Part shown: piece by piece, positions 27,377 through 35,304 of the stretch | Layout: the number at the start of each line of letters is the position of its first letter | Position numbering within the stretch: the stretch's first letter is position 1 | Source of the DNA: Planctomycetaceae bacterium | GTDB taxonomy: Bacteria; Planctomycetota; Planctomycetia; Planctomycetales; Planctomycetaceae | Length of the DNA: 64,000 bases | Reading direction: 5' to 3' | Assembly (NCBI GenBank): GCA_041398825.1 | Contig: JAWKTX010000004.1 | Coordinates: forward strand, 124,001 to 188,000 | The notes under the pieces: generated by a model | The model's input: only the letters and a program-made list of their open reading frames with translations | Database searches by the model: none | What the model was told of the DNA's origin: nothing | Program-made: the position numbers and the translations under genes

Positions 27377-27907
27377 ATGATTCAACGTCTGATTTTGGCA
27401 GTGACGGCAACGCTGGCAATTTCCTCTGCAGTTGTCGCTCAGGAAACGCGTGAGGTGTTTGAAGTGGAAATTGATGCAGGCGTGGACGACATCTGGAATG
27501 CATTCACAACCACCGAGGGGCTTCAATCATGGGTTGCACCACTTGCCGACATAAACTTCAAAGTAGGTGGGAAGTGGAGGGCCAACTACAGTGAGAACGG
27601 TGAACTTGGCGATGAGAATACAATTGAAAACACGATTCTTTGTTACGACCCAAAACGCATGATCTCTCTGAAGGCCACTGGTTTTCCCAGAGGATTTCCA
27701 TTTGCGGAAGCTGCGAAAGATACGTGGTCGATCTTCTACTTCACACCGGTTTCAGATACGAAAACAAAAATCACGATTGTCGGCCTTGGGTACAACGACT
27801 CTGAGCAATCTCAGAAAATGCTGGCTTTCTTTAAGCCCGCCAACAAGTATTCGATGGATCAGCTGAGTGCTGCAATGAAGGAACTGAACGAATCAAGAAA
27901 GAAATAG
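27377..27907 (+). CDS. Secreted SRPBCC (AHSA1-like) domain protein
   Basis: 176 residues from ATG at 27377, with AAGAGAAG a few bases upstream. MIQRLILAVTATLAISSAVV is a signal peptide ending before QETREVFEVEIDAG. The mature domain follows the AHSA1/START-like pattern: 'VEIDAGVDDIWNAFTTTEGL', 'QSWVAPLADINFKVGGKWRA', 'FYFTPVSDTKTKITIVGLGY'. Such domains bind hydrophobic ligands or act as chaperone-like folds; export is less usual. It stands alone, so the ligand is unknown. Confidence 0.85.
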   Translation: MIQRLILAVTATLAISSAVVAQETREVFEVEIDAGVDDIWNAFTTTEGLQSWVAPLADINFKVGGKWRANYSENGELGDENTIENTILCYDPKRMISLKATGFPRGFPFAEAAKDTWSIFYFTPVSDTKTKITIVGLGYNDSEQSQKMLAFFKPANKYSMDQLSAAMKELNESRKK

Positions 27908-28684
27908 TCCACTACCAAATCCCGGTTAACGTCTCCAATTAGCTGGGGCAATCGGGCGTTTCGAAAGTCGAAAGCTGCTCGTTGCGATCAGTCGTCGGCA
28001 ATCCATCGGCTCCGAAACGAAACACGCTGACGAGCGACTGATCAGACTCGAATGCGTACCTCGGCTCAGCGATGAATCGCACCACCTGATCGAGGCTATC
28101 ACCCGCAAGTTCGCCGCAGATACCGACGCGTCTTCTTCAGAGCCGGGCGATGCGTGCCAGCCATCCCCCGGTGAGCAAAATCGAGGCATGGTGTTGAATG
28201 TGAGTGCTCAATGCGACAACGCCGCGAGGATTCTGAGTCACCAGGATGCACCCTCGCCGGAGATCGGGGATTGGCCTGCAGCAGGATTTTCAGCGGTGCC
28301 GGAAACGGCAGCATCAACAGGGCTTATTTGACGATCGCGTCACGGTGCACCAGCACGTTCCCAAAGGGTTGTATCCCGGCGAACAGATTCACCATCCTGT
28401 GATCCTGCGGCGACCAAATCAGGATCCGCTGCTTGTGGTTGAGCCATCTTGTGCGACCTCTAAACCGGGGTTCGTCGAGTCCAAATCGGCGTTCAAGAAA
28501 GCTGGTCACTTCGAAGACCGGGGCACATCTGCGGCAGCCTTTCCGGCACCGCCTCGCTATTTCGACTGCTCTGAGTACAGCAGACGGCATCACAGAACCT
28601 TGTTCAACAATCTTCAGAACGTGCTGGACGCGCAGATTTCCTCAATCGCAACCGAGGTCGTTTCAGCCAATCAAACGGGTCTCG
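27908..28684. other. Gene-poor, possibly decayed region
   Basis: Frames on both strands give basic, low-information peptides that I could not tie to a family. A minus-strand frame (28593-28324) has the feel of a decayed gene but shows no transposase signature or terminal repeats. It lies between the SRPBCC gene and the end of the large secreted protein gene. Confidence 0.4.
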
Positions 28685-31663
28685 TTACTTATATTCCAGG
28701 GTGGCCGTCGCGGTGCAGCTTTTGCTGGAAACGAAGCGTACCCAGTGAGCACTGAATTCGGGCGGGAATATGAACGTGAATGTTTCGTCGGCTATTAGCG
28801 AAACGGTGCGATAGGTGTGCCAGCCACTTTGGTGGTCGATGTCGACTTCGATGGTTATCGTCGTGTCAGTCGAGGCGGTCAGCGTCAACTGTTTGTGATC
28901 GTAGCCGGTCATCAGGTAAGGGTCCGAAGGTTCGCCTGCGATTACGGCGGAGTTCTTCCATGGACCGCCGATGCCCACGGGTTTGCCGAGTTTCCAGAGG
29001 TCGTCGATTCCTCCAAACCACAGTGCGGTTTTGTCATCAGACGACGCAAAGATGTGCGGATTCGCTGTGGCGGATTTGCTGACACCGGCAAGCACCAGCA
29101 GCCCATTCCATGTGCAGTAGTCCATAATGCGTTTGTTGTGGCTGGCAACAGGACGCATCTGATCGAAGGCGGGAGGCTGGCCATTGATGACCAGAGGTAC
29201 TTCGTAAAACGTGCCGTGGATATTGGCAAGATGGCGTTCCGATTCTACTTCGCGAGTCGCTCGCGGCCACGCGCCAGTGATGCTGCCGGCGACGGCGAAA
29301 GGCCGATCGAAAGCTGAGCCCCCTTTGGGCAGTCGCCGACGCACACCCTTATGCATGAGAATAACGGACGCGTCGTCCACGGCGAATTCCGTTTCTGTTC
29401 TAATCAGTTCGGCCAGTTTGGCGTCAGATTCATCGACCTTGAATTCAAAACCGGCTTTGGTGAATTCGAAGAACTTTCCCTTGTCAGTGATGACTCGCAG
29501 ATTGCGGTTGCGTTTGGCGGCGTAGATCACAGCACTATGGCTGTCTGTAGAAGCTGCATCAGCCAGTCCGGCAAACAGGTCGGCATCCGACGATAATGAT
29601 TTCGCGGCGGGGTAATCCGACGTCTGATGCAGTTGAGCCGTCGCAGTGCAGTCGCGGTCAGCAACAATTCGCAGCCAGACGGCATCCAGATCTGCCGGTA
29701 GCAATTCGGCCACGTAACCATCGTTCTCAACGGCAATCGTTTTGAAGTCGGTCCACAGCCCGTTTCCTGCATGGTCAATCTGCACGGTGAATGCCACCGG
29801 AACAGTGGCGTCAGTTTTTGTGGACACGGTCTGCGGTCTTGTGACAGTCGCCCCTTTGGATGGTGTGATATCGACGGTTGGCAATGTGCCTTTCACAAAC
29901 GCCATGTGAGGCATGCCGAAGGCATTCCGGGAATGCTCCGTCGGGTTCCCGGGAATGTGCACAGTGCCTTTGGGGAAGCTTTGCGAATACACCACGTCGG
30001 TCTCGTGTTTCGCTCCCCAAGTCAGACTAAGTTCCGTCAGCTTCCATTCTGGATTCAGCTTTGGTGATCCTCGTCGATCAACCGCCAGGTACACGGTCAC
30101 AGGCTGATCGATCTCAAACGAAAAACCATGAGCCGCCTGATGCCAGTCACCTCGATCCACGGTGACGCGCGGCAGCGTGGCCAGTTCGTCCGACAGGCGG
30201 TGAATCTGCTGTTGATCGGTCGCTCGCAGCATGTCTGCTGGCACCAATGGACTGCGACGGCCCGTGGCCAGATGGAGAACTCGTCGCTGAAATCCGGCCA
30301 CCAGAAACGGATCGGAAGGAACACCGGCTTTCACGTCGTCTTCAACCCACGGTCCGCCGTAGCCACTGGCGGGGCCCCACGTTTTCAGGTCTTCGAAACG
30401 GCCAAACCAAAGATTGGACTGAGGCTGTCCGGCCAGTTTGTTTTCCTGAATGCTTGTTTCGTCGGTCGCCAGCACAAGTCGGCCATTCCAGTTGCAGAAG
30501 TCCGGAACGTATCGGAGATGGCTGCCAATGGGTGTGATCCCCGCAGAATTCTGTGCACTGAATGTCGGCGGAAAGTTGTAGAACATGCCGTGCATATCCA
30601 TCATCCAGCGACCATCGGTGATTTCACGAATACGAGGCCATTCGGTGTACCAGCCGTGACTGGCATCGTTGCAGTAGGCAGCTTTCGGCAACAGGTACGT
30701 GTGCCACTGACCGTTGTCGAGCACTTTGAGTCTCACACTGCGACGATCCCAGCCCATGGTCCACAGCGGGTCATTGCCATCGCTGCCGCCGGTGATTCCT
30801 TTCGGGCCGGTCACTTCCGTAAACTGACGACGTTCGATGATTTTCCAGTTCGTGCCGTTGAATTCCGCCAGCACTCCTCGTTCTTCCGCATTCGTCGCTT
30901 TTCCACCGACCAACACATCCTTGTAATCGCCGACATGCAGTTCACCGTTGTTGGAAATAACCAGGCGGCCCTGAGACGTATACCCGCCTTTGCCGTGCCA
31001 GCCCGGAACCGGCTTTTTGAACAGTCGCTGAACGGCCAGAGTTTGCACGTTGGCTTCCCAGATGCTGCCTTCCATGTCGATGTAGTAGACCATATTGGCC
31101 GGATCGGTCAGGTGCCGTGCAATCGCGGTGACTCGAATCGGCATGTCCGCCGGTGAAATTGTTCTGACATGGCCCTGGGCATCGATCAGGTAATGAGCGA
31201 TCAGCAGTTGCTGCGATTCTTCGTGAATCATGCGTCCTGCCGGAGTTCCGCCCACACTTTCTGGATGGATGGTCATCGGCTTTGACAAATCGGGATCAAC
31301 CGAAAACAGCTTGTGCTCGCTGCCTCTGGGCATGTGAGGTGCATAGTTCACCATCCACAGTTTTCCAGCCCATGGAACGATGCCTCCGATGCCGCATTCA
31401 TTGTGTCCCGGCTTGAAATGGCCACCGTTTTCGCTGTACACGCCGTAGGTGGTCAGGTGCGGATAGATTCCGCTGATGAAAAGATCCGTGCGAGTGGCTT
31501 CGTGAAAAACCCCGCCCGGAGCCGATGTATTCTCCTGAGTTCCGGCCCGGTTCGTCTGCGCTTGAGCCGTCGACCATGTGATCATCGCCAGGCACACAAC
31601 AACCGGTCGGCAGGAGACGCGACGACGGCAGGCGTTCAAGATGGGTAGAACAAATTGGGGCAT
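28685..31663 (-). CDS. Large secreted protein with internal duplication, function unknown
   Basis: 992 residues from ATG at 31663. The signal peptide ends near MITWSTAQA|QTNRAG. Two halves share a module: in the first 'HLRYVPDFCNWNGRLVLAT', 'LWFGRFEDLKTWGPASGYGG' and 'GVPSDPFLVAGFQRRVLHL'; in the second 'NKRIMDYCTWNGLLVLAG', 'LWFGGIDDLWKLGKPVGIGG' and 'GEPSDPYLMTGYDHKQLTL'. The 'C.WNG..VL', 'LWFG' and 'GGPW....V..G.PSDP' signatures repeat about 430 residues apart. The N-terminal half also looks propeller-like. It is well conserved inside itself and exported, but I recognise no enzyme family; carbohydrate-related functions are only a guess. Confidence 0.85.
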   Translation of the reverse strand: MPQFVLPILNACRRRVSCRPVVVCLAMITWSTAQAQTNRAGTQENTSAPGGVFHEATRTDLFISGIYPHLTTYGVYSENGGHFKPGHNECGIGGIVPWAGKLWMVNYAPHMPRGSEHKLFSVDPDLSKPMTIHPESVGGTPAGRMIHEESQQLLIAHYLIDAQGHVRTISPADMPIRVTAIARHLTDPANMVYYIDMEGSIWEANVQTLAVQRLFKKPVPGWHGKGGYTSQGRLVISNNGELHVGDYKDVLVGGKATNAEERGVLAEFNGTNWKIIERRQFTEVTGPKGITGGSDGNDPLWTMGWDRRSVRLKVLDNGQWHTYLLPKAAYCNDASHGWYTEWPRIREITDGRWMMDMHGMFYNFPPTFSAQNSAGITPIGSHLRYVPDFCNWNGRLVLATDETSIQENKLAGQPQSNLWFGRFEDLKTWGPASGYGGPWVEDDVKAGVPSDPFLVAGFQRRVLHLATGRRSPLVPADMLRATDQQQIHRLSDELATLPRVTVDRGDWHQAAHGFSFEIDQPVTVYLAVDRRGSPKLNPEWKLTELSLTWGAKHETDVVYSQSFPKGTVHIPGNPTEHSRNAFGMPHMAFVKGTLPTVDITPSKGATVTRPQTVSTKTDATVPVAFTVQIDHAGNGLWTDFKTIAVENDGYVAELLPADLDAVWLRIVADRDCTATAQLHQTSDYPAAKSLSSDADLFAGLADAASTDSHSAVIYAAKRNRNLRVITDKGKFFEFTKAGFEFKVDESDAKLAELIRTETEFAVDDASVILMHKGVRRRLPKGGSAFDRPFAVAGSITGAWPRATREVESERHLANIHGTFYEVPLVINGQPPAFDQMRPVASHNKRIMDYCTWNGLLVLAGVSKSATANPHIFASSDDKTALWFGGIDDLWKLGKPVGIGGPWKNSAVIAGEPSDPYLMTGYDHKQLTLTASTDTTITIEVDIDHQSGWHTYRTVSLIADETFTFIFPPEFSAHWVRFVSSKSCTATATLEYK

Positions 31664-31891
31664 GATTATTTCCTGCGAATTTCAATCGATAAGGTCCGTA
31701 TTGGGCAATATCCGGCGGAGTGGAACGGGCCGGGGAACGATTATGTTAGTGTCCAACGGTGTTGGTGTGCCAAAGTAGCGTCCGTATTTGGGAAGAGATG
31801 TGCCGGAAACCGCGTGCAATTACTTTGAAATCAAAAGTTGACTAAAGTCGTTTCAACAACGGCATCAGACGACTGAAATCAGGAGACAATT

Positions 31892-32929
31892 ATGAAGGCC
31901 GCTGTTTTCGAACAGTATCAAACGGCGCTACAGATCCGCGACGTCGCAGTTCCTTCACCGGGACCGGATGGGGTTATCATTCGAGTCGCAGCATGCGGCA
32001 TTTGTCGAAGCGACTGGCATGGATGGATGGGGCATGACAGTGACGTCCAGCTGCCCCATGTGCCCGGACATGAACTTGCCGGAGTGATTCACACCACAGG
32101 TTCCGCTGTAACTCGCTGGAAGCCAGGAGATCGAGTGACTGTTCCGTTTTGTTGCGGATGCGGCATCTGCTCTCAGTGTGAATCCGGACATCAGCACATT
32201 TGTGACCAATACACGCAACCAGGTTTCACTCAGTGGGGAGCCTTTGCTGAGTTCGTTTTGATACGTCATGCCGATGTCAACCTTGTTGCATTGCCCCCGT
32301 CTATTGATTTTGTGACAGCTGCAAGTCTGGGCTGTCGATTTGCAACTTCCTTCCGGGCAGTTGTGCATCAGGGCCGTACCAAACCCGGAGACTGGGTGGC
32401 GATTCACGGTTGCGGTGGTGTCGGACTTTCTGCTGTGATGATTGCAACAGCCATGGGTGCGCGGGTCATCGCGATCGATGTCCAGCAATCACGATTGCAG
32501 ATGGCCAGGTCCTGTGGAGCAGAAGAACTGATTGACTCAACGAAACATGACGTTGTACAACGCGTGCGTTCAATTACAGGAGCCGGAGCAAATGTTTCAA
32601 TCGACGCGTTTGGCAGCCGACAAACATGCTGGAATTCAGTGAGAAGTCTGGCGAAACGCGGGCGACATGTTCAGGTGGGTTTGATGCTTGGTGAAGAAAG
32701 TGACCCACCCATTCCGATGTCCGCTGTGATCGCCAATGAGCTGGAATTGCTGGGAAGCCATGGAATGCAGTCGTATGAGTACGGGCGTATGCTTGGAATG
32801 ATCACTTCGGGGCAGTTGGCACCTCAGAAACTGATCAGTGACACCGTCACCCTGGAGCAGGGGGCTGTCATGCTCACACAGCTGGACAAGTTTCCGGGGC
32901 AAGGCGTGTCCGTAATTGTGTTCCCATAG
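31892..32929 (+). CDS. Zinc-dependent alcohol dehydrogenase (MDR family)
   Basis: 345 residues from ATG at 31892, preceded by a good AGGAG site. Catalytic zinc ligands are Cys35 ('VAACGICRSDWHGW') and the His60-Glu61 pair in 'VPGHELAGVI'; the structural zinc lobe has 'CCGCGICSQCESGHQHIC'. The Rossmann fold begins 'GDWVAIHGCGGVGLSAVMIA' with the acidic 'VIAIDV' strand end, suggesting NAD(H). The family oxidises alcohols or reduces aldehydes; the exact substrate cannot be told. It stands alone, divergent from the secreted-protein gene. Confidence 0.93.
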   Translation: MKAAVFEQYQTALQIRDVAVPSPGPDGVIIRVAACGICRSDWHGWMGHDSDVQLPHVPGHELAGVIHTTGSAVTRWKPGDRVTVPFCCGCGICSQCESGHQHICDQYTQPGFTQWGAFAEFVLIRHADVNLVALPPSIDFVTAASLGCRFATSFRAVVHQGRTKPGDWVAIHGCGGVGLSAVMIATAMGARVIAIDVQQSRLQMARSCGAEELIDSTKHDVVQRVRSITGAGANVSIDAFGSRQTCWNSVRSLAKRGRHVQVGLMLGEESDPPIPMSAVIANELELLGSHGMQSYEYGRMLGMITSGQLAPQKLISDTVTLEQGAVMLTQLDKFPGQGVSVIVFP

Positions 32930-32960
32930 AGCCCGCTTCAAGCGAATGGGCTTGCTTCGA
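32930..32960 (+). terminator. Possible weak terminator after the alcohol dehydrogenase
   Basis: AGCCC at 32930-32934 pairs with GGGCT at 32948-32952, with an inner GCTT/AAGC helix, then TGCTT. It lies directly after the stop and between convergent genes. The T tract is poor. Confidence 0.35.
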
Positions 32961-33009
32961 GGCAGCGAGGATGTTGATTTTCAGGAAACCGATGAGGGGC
33001 TGAGAATTG

Positions 33010-33579
33010 TCAGGACAGCTCCGTCGCCGTGCGGTCAAGTCCTCTGCGAAGAATGACGAGAATCGCGGCAAGAGCCACGGCAAACGATGGTTCAGGGACA
33101 GCGGCATTCGCGATATTCAATATTTGTCCGGGGCCTGCGGGGTGAGATGTCGAAATATCGAAATCACCAAACAGTTCCACAAATCCATGCGTCGACTGGC
33201 TACTGGAGCCAAATGTGATGGATTGAAAGATGTCGCCAAATACAAGGTCATCCCCTAGAGAACCACTGGTGGCTGCATGGAAGTCGAGGCTTGTTGGTGT
33301 GGCCACCAGCTCTGCATCGGAGTTGTCAAAATAAACCAGAGCATGATTAGTCGAGTCCACGACGTAGTTGTTCGAAGGAGTGTGAAACCGAAATTCAAAA
33401 GCAACAATGTGTGAGGCATCAATTTGCCCGATTGTGCCATCGGTTGTGATGAAGCCGCTTTCCAGTCCGTAGCCGGGTGCAAAGCCCGAATACGGAACAA
33501 CCTGATAGATGATGTCAGCATCGACCCTGGGTGTCAGAAACAGAACGAGGAAAAAAACAGCCTGAGATATTCTGAACAT
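33010..33579 (-). CDS. PEP-CTERM sorted exported protein
   Basis: About 189 residues from ATG at 33579 (a longer frame to 33720 adds a non-signal-like leader). MFRISQAVFFLVLFLTPRVD is a signal peptide, cleaved near DADIIYQ. The mature region is a beta-rich 'GFITTDGTIGQID' type domain. The end is a textbook PEP-CTERM: VPEPS, a membrane stretch (FAVALAAILVIL), and RRGLDR. Such proteins are cut and sorted by an exosortase, often into exopolysaccharide matrix. No exosortase gene is in this window. Confidence 0.88.
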   Translation of the reverse strand: MFRISQAVFFLVLFLTPRVDADIIYQVVPYSGFAPGYGLESGFITTDGTIGQIDASHIVAFEFRFHTPSNNYVVDSTNHALVYFDNSDAELVATPTSLDFHAATSGSLGDDLVFGDIFQSITFGSSSQSTHGFVELFGDFDISTSHPAGPGQILNIANAAVPEPSFAVALAAILVILRRGLDRTATELS

Positions 33580-33786
33580 GTTGATCCGCGGTGCAGTCGA
33601 TGAGAGGGCAGAGTGTGTGTGCGACGAACTTATCATGCCGTTTGTTGACAGGAACTTGTTGGATGATGGCAGGCCATCGGGAAAGAGGCAACACAGATGA
33701 AAGGAGTCTGGCACTCTCACATAGTCCGAAAGGAGTGACAGCCATCAGCTCTGAAATTCCGGGTGTCGCCGTTCAGAGCCATTCGC

Positions 33787-34908
33787 TCAGACAAGTTCTC
33801 TGAGGGATCCCAACAGAAACTCGATATCCGAATGGGTGTTATATCCATGGATTGCAATCCGTAGCCGACCGGCGTGGGCCATGACATGGATATTCTTTTG
33901 AAGCAACTGCTTGTGAATTTGGTCTGCATCTGGATGTCGGAACGCGATGATACCAGCGATCGGTTGGTCGACGGGTGTCAATAAATCGATTGGCATTCGA
34001 CTCAGTTCGGTGATGCAATGCTGCACTAGCGGTGCTGAGGCATCTGCGATTGCCTGAACACCCACCGAACGAATGTAGTCGAGCGCTGCGCGAATGGCAT
34101 AGACTGCGGGAAAGTTTGGCATCCCAACGGCGAAGCCAGCAGCGCCGGGCAGGCTGGTTGCCGGCCGTTCGAACCGATCCGCCGCGAATGCATCCTGAAG
34201 ATGCAGCCAGCCACCGGCGGGTACCGTTAGCTGACTCGATCGGGACGAAGGAACGCCCACCAGCCCTCCACCGTGACTCGCAAGAATCCATTTGTGTGTG
34301 GAACTCACGATCAAGTCGACGTCGGACAGCTCAAGTGGAATTCGACCGAGCGCTTGTGTGACGTCAACACTTAAGAGCGCATCGGAGGATGACCGAACAA
34401 CTTCCCTCACCTGATCCAGAGGCAGCAGGAATCCATTGAAGAAGCTGACCAGAGACGTCGTGACAAGCCTGGTCCTTGAGGAGAGCAATGGTTTGAGATC
34501 ATCAACAAACAGAGCCCCATTTCGGGATCGCCAGACCTTCACGGTGGCTGGATTTGAAGCCTGCATCCAGGGGGTTACGCCTGCGGGGAAATCAAGATCG
34601 TTCACAACGACCTCGTCTCCCTCCTGAAGTTGCATCGCGATCGCTGCCAGATTGTAGGCCTCGGATGAACAGGAGCAGACAGCGGTTTCGCTCGGACTAA
34701 GTCCGTAGAACTCCCCGATCAGACTCTTGAGCTGTGATAACTGCTCGAAATGGGGTTCGCGCCCATCCATCCCCAGCTGCTTGTCCGCGAAGTACTGCGT
34801 CAATGCATCGCGAACCACCAGTGGTGGTATGCCTTCCGCGGCGGTATTCAGGTACACGCGATCGGCGAGGGAGGGGAAATCGCGTGCACGACTGGCATCA
34901 GTTAACAT
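33787..34908 (-). CDS. Aminotransferase class V (cysteine desulfurase-like PLP enzyme)
   Basis: 373 residues from ATG at 34908. 'RVYLNTAAEGIPP' opens the fold; 'CSCSSEAYNLAAIAMQLQEG' is the cofactor phosphate site; 'LSVDVTQALGRIPL' carries the Asp (182) for the pyridine nitrogen; 'VSSTHKWILASHGGG' has the Schiff-base Lys206. The C-terminal lobe ends with 'LRIAIHGYNTHSDIEFLL'. Class V enzymes include cysteine desulfurases, selenocysteine lyases and isopenicillin-N-epimerase-like proteins; this one resembles the last more than IscS/SufS. The reaction cannot be fixed from sequence. It sits just downstream of a small conserved gene on the same strand. Confidence 0.88.
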   Translation of the reverse strand: MLTDASRARDFPSLADRVYLNTAAEGIPPLVVRDALTQYFADKQLGMDGREPHFEQLSQLKSLIGEFYGLSPSETAVCSCSSEAYNLAAIAMQLQEGDEVVVNDLDFPAGVTPWMQASNPATVKVWRSRNGALFVDDLKPLLSSRTRLVTTSLVSFFNGFLLPLDQVREVVRSSSDALLSVDVTQALGRIPLELSDVDLIVSSTHKWILASHGGGLVGVPSSRSSQLTVPAGGWLHLQDAFAADRFERPATSLPGAAGFAVGMPNFPAVYAIRAALDYIRSVGVQAIADASAPLVQHCITELSRMPIDLLTPVDQPIAGIIAFRHPDADQIHKQLLQKNIHVMAHAGRLRIAIHGYNTHSDIEFLLGSLRELV

Positions 34909-34946
34909 AGAGACTCTCCGTCTTCCATTCTGGAGACCTGCTGCAA

Positions 34947-35129
34947 CTACTTTTTCCTCGTCGGTGATTTCCCGGTCGCCTTGGCAGACGTGGACTTATC
35001 CGGCTGCTTTTTTGTTTTTGACTTTGCAGCCTTCGGCTGGCTGGAGGCTTCTTCGCTGCTGCCGAAGACTCGATCCCAACCACTGACAAACTTCTTACTG
35101 GTACCGGTATGTACGGTGTAGCCCGTCAT
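34947..35129 (-). CDS. Small basic protein (MTGYTVHTGTS family)
   Basis: 60 residues from ATG at 35129, with AAGGA upstream; longer frames lack a ribosome site. The start MTGYTVHTGTSKKFVSGWDR followed by VFGSSEE is a conserved planctomycete small-protein head, and the tail is a Lys/Ala/Ser-rich disordered stretch (KSKTKKQPDKSTSAKATGKS). Such basic tails often bind nucleic acid; nothing more can be said. It precedes the PLP-enzyme gene by 38 bp. Confidence 0.7.
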   Translation of the reverse strand: MTGYTVHTGTSKKFVSGWDRVFGSSEEASSQPKAAKSKTKKQPDKSTSAKATGKSPTRKK

Positions 35130-35246
35130 TGATAGACATTCCTTGCGTGAACTCTTTTGGGTGAAGCCGTCCGGGTAGATCGCTGACGACCCGAGGACGA
35201 CAGGTGACCTGTGAATTGTAATCAACAGTCGGTCATGGAAAAGCAA

Positions 35247-35276
35247 AGGGCTTCATAGCGACTGCCACGAAGCCCT
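35247..35276 (-). terminator. Rho-independent terminator of clpC
   Basis: On the minus strand AGGGCTTC (35276-35269) pairs with GAAGCCCT (35254-35247), followed by TTGCTTTT. It lies 29 bp after the clpC stop, so it probably ends clpC transcription before the small gene. Confidence 0.75.
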
Positions 35277-35304
35277 GAACGTTTAAGAACTAAAGACCAC
35301 CTGG

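Noticed and set aside
30128..31156. 342-codon plus-strand frame
   Set aside because: Antisense to the large secreted protein gene; no ribosome site or motif.
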